A DNA stretch of 64,000 nt from Rhabdophis nuchalis (Eukaryota; Chordata; Lepidosauria; Squamata; Natricidae): positions 44,267,110 to 44,331,109 of the forward strand of contig CM077647.1 of the NCBI GenBank assembly GCA_039707465.1. The letters are read 5' to 3'. Of the stretch, positions 57,724 to 64,000 are shown one piece after another. How positions within the stretch are numbered: the stretch's first letter is position 1; every line of letters starts with the position of its first letter. Below the pieces are notes generated by a model that was given only the letters and a program-made list of their open reading frames with translations, made no database searches and had not been told where the DNA came from. Made by a program: the position numbers and the translations under genes.

Positions 57724-59945
57724 ACTCGACTGAAGACCTAGTGGCCGCATGGTTAAGTGCAGCCGCGGAGGCCTTGGAAAGAGTCGCGCCCTTGCAGCCT
57801 CTCTTGCGGCGACGAATCACCCAGGCTCCTTGGTTTACCGAGGAGCTGAGGGAGATGAAACGCCACAAGAGACGCCTAGAGAGCAGATGGAGATCCTCTC
57901 GCTCCGAAGCCAACTGAACACTAGTGAAAACCCTGATTAGGACTTACTTAGTGGCGCTAAGGGTGGCCAAATGTGAGTATTGCGCCACCCTTATTGCATC
58001 AGCAGATAACCGCCTTGCCGCCCTGTTTGGGGTGACCCGCTCCCTCCTTCACCAGAGGCCGCGGGAAGCCCCTCAACAGGGACGAGCAGAGGAATTTGGG
58101 ATTTATCTGCAGGATAAAATCACTCGGATTCGGAATGAGTTACCCTCCATCGAGAGTGGTCGGACTGTCCGAGGCTGTTCTTGAGACACCATCCTGGGAG
58201 GAGTTTGACTTTGTTACTACCGAAGATATGGATAGGTTGTCAAAGAGACTTAAGGCTACCACATGTTTATTGGACCCGTGTCCCTCCTGGCTTGTACTGG
58301 CCTCCTGGGAGACGACACGAGGCTGGCTCCAGGGCATTGTCAACGCATCTTTGAGTGAGGGGTCCTTGCCTGCCATCTTGAAAGAGGCAGTAATAAGGCC
58401 CCTCCTCAAGAAGCCGTCCCTGGACCCAGCATTATTAGAAAACTATCGTCCAGTCTCCAACCTTCACTTTTTAGTGAAGGTTGTAGAGAGTGTGGTGGCC
58501 CAACAGTTTCCTCGACACCTGGAGGAAATTGATTATCTAAACCCGCGTCAGTCCGGCTTCCGACCCGGTCACAGCACCGAGACAGCATTGGTCGCATTGG
58601 TTGATGATCTCTGGAGGGCGCAGCATAGAGGATATTCCTCTATCCTAGTCCTGTTAGACCTCTCAGTGGCTTTTGATACCATCGACCATGGTATCCTATT
58701 GCACAGACTGGGGGGGGCTGGGGCTGGGAGGCACCGTTTTACGGTGGTTCTCGTCCTACCTCTCTGGTCGGTCGCAATATGTGTTGAAAGGGGGGCAGAG
58801 GTCGGCCTTCGAGACCCCTCCTATGTGGGGTTCCTCAGGGGTCGGTCCTCTTGCCCCTCCTATTCAACACATATATGAAGCCGCTGGGCGAGATCATCCG
58901 TGGGTGGGATATCATCTGTACGCTGATGATACTCAGCTGTACATATCCACCCCAGACCACCCCAACGATGCCACCGAGGTGTCCCGGTGTTTGGAGGCCG
59001 TACGGATCTGGATGGGTAGTAACAAACTCAAGCTCAACCTGTCCAAGACTGAGTGGCTGTGGTTTCCGGCACCCCGGTTCAGCCAGATTACTCCAACTCT
59101 GGCCATTGGGGGTGAAACACCGCCCCCCGTGGAGAGGGCATGCAATTTGGGTGTCCTCCTGGATTCCCGGCTGTCCATGGAGGACCATGTGGCGGCTGTG
59201 GCCAGGGGGGGCGTTTCATCAGGTACGCCTGATGCGCCAATTGCGCCCCTTACTGGACCGGGCTGCCCTTCGCACAGTCACTCAAGCTCTCGTGACATCC
59301 CGACTCGACTACTGTAATGCTCTCTACATGGGGCTTCCCTTGAGGTGCACTCGAAAGCTACAGTTAGTCCAGAATGCAGCCGCGCGGGTGATTACGGGAG
59401 CCTCTAGATGCTCCCATATAACACCGATCCTGCGCGAGCTGCACTGGCTTCCTGTGGCCTTTCGGGTGCGCTTCAAGGTTCTGACGACCATCTTTAAAGC
59501 GCTCCATGGCTCAGGGCCTAGTTACATACGAGACCGTCTCCTGCCCCATACATCCCTTTGGCCGATCCGCTCCCACAGAGAGGGCCTTCTCAGGGTGCCA
59601 TCGGCCGGGCAATGCCGACTGGCGACACACAGGGGAAGAGCCTTCTCTGTGGCGGGCCCTGCCCTTTGGAACGACCTACCCCCTGAATTGCGTACCATCT
59701 CTGACCTCCGCCTCTTCCGCCAGTGTCTAAAGACACACCTGTTTCAGCAAGCCGGCCTGGCCTAACCTCCCGTCGGGGCTATTTTAGTTAGTTTTTAAAT
59801 GGGGGATTTTAATTTGGTTTTAGCATAGGATTGTAATTAAATATGTTTTTAAATTTTGTATTTATCGTTTTTGTATGTTTTTAAATTCCTGTGCGCCGCC
59901 CTGGGTCCTTCGTGGAGAAGGGTGGGATATAAATGTGATTAAAAT
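57724..59945 (+). mobile_element. L2-type LINE, 5'-truncated, inside a MITE microsatellite
   Basis: It starts in the region between endonuclease and RT (GACTCGACTGAAGACCTAGT) directly after a GTAG/GATAGA run. It ends after the second-subfamily stem-loop and TATAAATGTGATTAAAATAA, then AGAAATAG. The neighbouring words AGAAGGATAGAGA and AGAAATAGAAAGAGA could be a decayed target duplication. Confidence 0.88.
57735..59765 (+). pseudogene. L2 ORF2 reverse-transcriptase part, broken
   Basis: Frames: APWFTEEL-like region (57749-57940), a TGA near 57916, then VALRVAKCEYCATLIASADN (57924-58184). After a shift, the RT fingers and palm follow in 58096-58878 ([34 protein letters not shown]). A G-run shift near 58712 and another near 58808 precede GVPQG-like and YADDTQLYIS sequence. 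About 15-20 bp are missing near 58902, where the other copies read GFGVEYHLY. A G-run shift near 59205 leads into the C-terminal frame, ending 59765. The catalytic YADD is intact. Confidence 0.88.
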
Positions 59946-60123
59946 AAATAAAAAAAATAAGAAATAGAAAGAGACAGAGGGAAATACAGTAGGTAGGTAG
60001 GGAGAGAGTGTGTGTGTGTAGGTAGGTAGGTAAATAAAGGAATAGAGAGAGAGAATAGAGAGAGAAATACAGTAGATAGATAGGGGGAGAGAGAGTAGGT
60101 AGGTAGATAAAGGAAGAGAGGGA

Positions 60124-60159
<36 letters not shown>

Positions 60160-60761
60160 CAGTAGGGAGAGAGAGAGAGTAGGTAGGTAGGTAAGTTGAT
60201 GTTTCCAAATGTATTTATCCATGTCCTGAGAAGGAAATAGCTGACAAACCTTAGGACTTTGCTGGCACAGAACAGTTAAAGAGCCTTCCGAAAAGGGGGG
60301 GGGGGGGAGCCTTTGCATGTTGCAAACCTCCCCAAAACTGCCCGTTTCTCCGCAAAAATAGGGCTTTTTTTTTCAAATAAAAAGCATGAATAGCCTTGGG
60401 GGGGCTTGCAGAGTGCTCCTGGGGGTTTGGGGGGGCAAAAATGAGCAAAAATACGGATCATTTATCATGAAAATGGGCCATTTTTGTGTCAAATAAATTG
60501 CACGCATAGCCCTATGGAGGCATATAGAGTGCTGCTGCGGGCAGGGGGGGGGAGGAAAACGGCCCATTTTAAGCTAATTTCTGCCCTCCCTAGCCCCCAG
60601 GAGCTCTTTGGAAGCCTCCATAAGGCTAGGCACAGTCAGTTTGGTGAAGGGGCCAGGGTTCTGGGAGGCAAAAGATGCTGTATTCGATGTATAAGACGCA
60701 CCCAGATTTTCAGGCTCTTTTTGGAGGAAAAAAGGTGCGCCTTATACTCCGAAAAATACGG

Positions 60762-61183
60762 TAATGTTTTTCAGACTGTTCTGATAATGTTCTGCATTTG
60801 GGAAGTGCACTACACAAATTCACTTTTAATACATATAGTTACTATATTTAGCTAAGAATTATCAGTTAAGAAACCAAATGTTTTTGCTGATGGAATTGAA
60901 TTATTGCAATGCATTCTGTGACAGTACCCTTGAAAAAAAATTCAAAAAGATTGAAAACACTGAATTTGGACTAATAATCATTTGCACCATTATTAATAAA
61001 GAATTAACATATTTTGAAGTAACATGACAAAAAGGGACACTGTCTCTTATGCCAGTGGAATGCTTTAATTATAAGTGATAATCCCTCTTTGTACTTTATC
61101 TATACTTATAGAAATAACCTCAGATTCCATTCAGGAGGAGAAATTGAACATATGCTGAAAGGCAGAACTGGATTTCTACATTG
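60762..61183. other. Unassigned AT-rich sequence
   Basis: No supported gene, exon or repeat between the MITE and the next hAT element. Confidence 0.6.
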
Positions 61184-61191
61184 TTCTAAGC

Positions 61192-61517
61192 CTGTGATGG
61201 TGAACATATGGAACACGTGCCAGAGGTGGCACATAGAGCCCTCTTTGTGGGCATGCATACTGTCACCAGCTGCTTTTCTGGTTTTTGGAGCACGCATGCA
61301 CGCTGGCCAGCTGATCTTCGCACACATGTCACTTGGTCTTCAAGTTTATGGCACTCCAGCACACACGAAGACCAACTGGCCGGCATGCATGCACATGCTG
61401 GAAACCAGAAGACCTGGCATGTGCACACCAGCCACTTGGTCTTTCAGTTTCTGGGGCTTCAGCATGCACGTGCATTCTGGTTTGGAAACAGGGTGCCGAA
61501 AAGTTTCGTCATTACTG
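61192..61517. mobile_element. hAT-type MITE (CTGTGATGG family)
   Basis: It begins CTGTGATGGTGAACATATG and ends AAGTTTCGTCATTACTG. The flanking octamers TTCTAAGC and CTCTAACC agree at 6 of 8. The interior has several GCACACATG/GCATGCATGCACATGC words. It is related to the elements at 983 and 20099. Confidence 0.82.
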
Positions 61518-61565
61518 CTCTAACCCATTGTATGGCTTAGAAATAATAAATAAATACAATAGCAG

Positions 61566-62040
61566 AGGGAAACATAAAACACGATTAAGAAATTGGACCA
61601 GGGAAAAGTTCACATCCCATCATGTCAGCAGTATAAAAATTCACATTGTGTCCCATATTTATTTATTTTATTTGCTTGGGATACATCTCTTCTATTATTC
61701 AGAAGAAACAACAGCTCACTTTGTACTGCTTCCAGTAATATAATATATTAATTATTTGTATCTTTTTCATATTTAAAAGGATAGCCATAGCACTTAAACT
61801 TATAATGTGCTTTATATCCCTCTCTAAATGGTTTACAATGTCAGCATAGTGCCCCCAACAATCTGGGTCCTCATTTTACTGACCTCAGAATGATAGAAGG
61901 CTGAGTCAACCTTGAACCAGTGAGAATCAAATTGCCATACTCCTGGCAGCCAGCAGTCTGCAGAATTAGCTTGCAGTACTGCATTCTAACCACTGCACCA
62001 TCATGGCCCCTGTAGAATGTAAGACAGCATACAGAGAATC
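61566..62040 (-). repeat. ~470-bp composite repeat with tRNA SINE, inverted partner of 52819
   Basis: The reverse complement runs collinearly with 52819-53284, from GATTCTCTGTATG through the SINE to TTCTTAATCGTGTTTTATGT. A small unaligned patch (about 61645-61665) differs. The two copies lie about 8.3 kb apart, on either side of the AGMO exon at 56846-56976. Confidence 0.88.
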
Positions 62041-62164
62041 GCTCTTCCAAAAATATTCTCCCTTAAATATTTCCAAGGGAAATTTGGGCTAAGACAGTGG
62101 TCGGCAAACCGCGGCTCGCGAGCCACGAACGGCTCTTTGCCCCTCGGGTGCGGCTCTTCCTCGG

Positions 62165-62405
62165 GCCCGGCATGTTGGTTGGGGGGGCTCTGGCTGCCTC
62201 CCCCTGGAGAGAGAGAACGGGCGGGGGGAATGCCCGGGGCTGTGGCTGCGCCGGAGCCGTCCGGAGCCGCGCGCACAGGGAGACGGGCACCCATCGCCCG
62301 GACGGCTCCGGCGCAGCCACAGACCCGGGCGCTCCCCCCAGCCCGTTCGCTCGCTCCAGGGGGAGGCAGCCAGAGCCCCCCCAACCGACATGCCGGGCCC
62401 TCCGC
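62165..62405. repeat. GC-rich palindrome in hAT element
   Basis: Arms of about 95-105 bp (GGCTCTGGCTGCCTCCCCCT against its complement; GCTGCGCCGGAGCCGTCCGG against its complement) surround a spacer of about 35 nt near 62280. Confidence 0.85.
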
Positions 62406-62584
62406 TGCCTCCGGGGGGGGTGAAGGAGAGAGGAAGAGCCGCACCCAAGGGGCCAAAGAGGGACCTGATGGAAACGTGGCCAGCTGTCCTGCCTGATGCG
62501 CTCCGACGGCAGGAGCTGCCTGTCACAGGGCTCGGGGGCAGCAGCAGCAACAGCCGCCTGCAGAGCGCCAAGCAGCAGTGAAAC

Positions 62585-62910
62585 AGCTCACCACTTTTCC
62601 ACACCCAGGAAAAGATTGGCGGGTGCACGTCCCGCGGAATTACAGCACAACTTCCCACTGCTACGTAGTCTCCGAGACTGTAATTGAGCAGAGCACGCGC
62701 GCGCCTATCTTTTCCACAGAAAAGATAGGCGCGTGCATGTAATTGAGTGGGACATGCACGCGCCTATCTTTTCTGTGGAAAAGATAGGCGCGCGCATGCT
62801 CCTCTCAATTACAGTCTCGGAGACTTCGTAGCGGTGGGTAGTTGTGCTGTAATTCTGCGGGACATGCACCCGCCAATCTTTTCCTGGGTGTGGAAAAGTG
62901 GCGAGCTGCT
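62585..62910. repeat. Nested palindrome (hairpins within a hairpin)
   Basis: Arms 62585-62740 and 62751-62910 are reverse complements (TTTCCACACCCAGGAAAAGA with its complement near 62880; GTCTCCGAGACTGTAATTGA with its complement near 62815). Each arm holds its own perfect 14-bp hairpin, 62701-62732 and 62760-62791 (GCGCCTATCTTTTC stem, 4-nt loop). Confidence 0.92.
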
Positions 62911-63264
62911 TCACTGCTGCTGCTTCTGCTACCCCCGAGCCTTGTGCCTGGCAGGGGCATCGGGCAGGGAAGCTGGGCGCATCTCCACTGGCTCCCTCCG
63001 ACAGCCACCACGGCACACGTTCTGGGGCTGCGTGGCTGGGAGGGAGATGGACGCGCGGCCCAAGAACGTGCGCCGTGGTGCCTGCCAGAGGGAGCCGCAA
63101 TGGAGACGCGACCGGCTTCCCTGCCCGACGCCCCTGCCGGACGACCTGCCGGGCGACAGCCTTGGTGGTGCTTAAGATGACAGTAGCCGCTGCGGGAGGA
63201 GGCGTCCGTAATCTCCAGCATGCCGGCCCTTCTGCTGCTTCCCGGAGGGGGGGAGAGGGAAGAG

Positions 63265-63822
63265 AGGGAGTGACTGACAGACACAGAGACAGAGGGGAAG
63301 GGAGGGAAAGACAGAGACAGACAGAGACAGAGAGAAAGAGAGGGAGGGAGAGAGACAGACACACAGATAGAGAATGACACAGGGAGAGATTGAATCGGAG
63401 ACAGACACGGGGAAAGAGGGAGAGACAGACATACAGAGACAGAGGGAGGGAGGGAGGGAGAGAATCAGAGTGAGTGACACACACAGAGACAGGGAGAGAC
63501 AGAGAGAGGGAGGGAGAGACAGATAGATAGAGACTGATTAAGTGAGTGAGAGACAGACAGACAGACAGACACACACACAGAGTGACAGAGATGGGCGGAC
63601 GAAGGAGAGAGAGACAGAGAGAGAGAGAAAGAAAGAAAGAGAGAAAGGGAAAGAAAGAGAGAGAAAGAGGGAAAGAAAGAAAGAGAGTGAAAGAGAGAGA
63701 AAGACAGAGAGAGAGAGAAAGAGAGACAGAAAGAAAGAGAAAAAGAGAGAGAAAGAAAGAAAGAGAGAAATGGAGAGAGAGAGAGAGAAAGAGAGGAAGG
63801 AAGGAAGAGAGAAAGAAAGACC
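63265..63822. repeat. Purine-rich GAGA/GACA/GAAA tract
   Basis: Nearly all purine on the plus strand, with an (ACAG)n stretch at 63551-63580. It is homologous to 29565-30471 but without the L2 fragment. Confidence 0.95.
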
Positions 63823-64000
63823 TTATGACCACAATTGAGCCTAAAAGTTTGGTGGCTAACCGTCGTTAAGTGAGTTTCACCACATTTTCCAAGTTAGCCA
63901 CGCCCACCCAGTCACATGACCGCTGAGCCACTCCCACAAAACAGGCCACACCTTCCGGCTCTCAAAAGAAATTTCAATCATGGTATTGTTGATATTTGGC

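Larger units (their letters stand above)
57423..60761. mobile_element. TA-type MITE (CCGTATTTTTC family) carrying a nested L2
   Basis: The left end CCATATTTTTCAGAGTATAA and the right end TTATACTCCGAAAAATACGG match the MITE at 19174-19852. Interior blocks also match (CAAACCTCCCCAAAACTGCC, AAATAAAAAGCATGAATAG). The right flank is TA and the left is CA, presumably a mutated TA. GAGA/GTAG low-complexity DNA flanks a 2.2-kb L2 insertion at 57724-59945. Confidence 0.85.
62095..64000. mobile_element. Large hAT-type element (CAGTGGTCGGCAAACC family), right end outside window
   Basis: It begins CAGTGGTCGGCAAACCGCGG like the element at 28759 and shares the GC-rich unit (63024-63150), the GAGA/GACA tract and the AT-rich right part (63830 onward). 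It differs by carrying two large palindromes (62165-62405 and 62585-62910). It lacks the L2 insertion. The preceding octamer is GCTAAGAC; its partner would lie beyond 64000. Confidence 0.88.

Overview
The window looks like vertebrate nuclear DNA from a squamate reptile, most likely a snake. The evidence is the repeat content: L2/CR1-type LINEs with a (AAT)n-type tail and a 3' stem-loop, CR1 tails of the type seeded in snake genomes, a tRNA/Bov-B composite SINE of the Sauria type, a second tRNA-derived squamate SINE, many non-autonomous hAT elements, and long GATA, GAT, AAT and GA microsatellites. There are no bacterial-style operons, rRNAs or CRISPR arrays.

The only host gene I can support is AGMO (alkylglycerol monooxygenase, TMEM195), on the minus strand. 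Two consecutive coding exons are visible: 56846-56976 (131 bp) and 37587-37738 (152 bp). Both have consensus splice sites and compatible phase. The downstream one encodes the first histidine box (HRMAH) of the fatty-acid-hydroxylase fold. They are separated by a 19.1-kb intron. Everything below 37587 is probably the next intron and everything above 56976 the previous one; I found no other AGMO exon in the window.

The rest is transposable-element landscape. L2-type LINE copies lie at 339-824 (-), 6640-10465 (+), 23112-27640 (+), 29851-30003 (-), 40266-44080 (-), 47965-50930 (+), 57724-59945 (+), plus an older piece at 53497-53690 (-). All are broken by stops, frameshifts or 5' truncation. CR1 fragments lie at 4890-5160, 36480-36826, 52045-52800 and 53285-53440. 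A Penelope-like element 3' portion at 12252-13256 has an uninterrupted reading frame with a GIY-YIG nuclease domain. At least eight hAT-type non-autonomous elements have both ends visible. Seven of these have good 8-bp target duplications, and all eight fit nnnTAnnn, the Buster-group signature. TA-flanked MITEs lie at 4473-4830, 19174-19852, 54467-54722 and 57423-60761.

Nested insertions give a relative history: a MITE inside a Sauria SINE (19174-19852), an L2 inside a MITE (57724-59945), an L2 tail inside a hAT element (29851-30003) and an L2 inside a GATA array (339-824). A foldback, partly tandem repeat at 13274-14513 carries tRNA-like promoter boxes and forms two hairpins with arms of about 180-190 bp. 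Two copies of a 470-bp composite repeat lie in opposite orientation on either side of the AGMO exon at 56846-56976. I see no complete new biological system. The best leads are the foldback repeat, the open Penelope frame, the conserved L2 RNA hairpins, and the inverted repeats bracketing AGMO exons.
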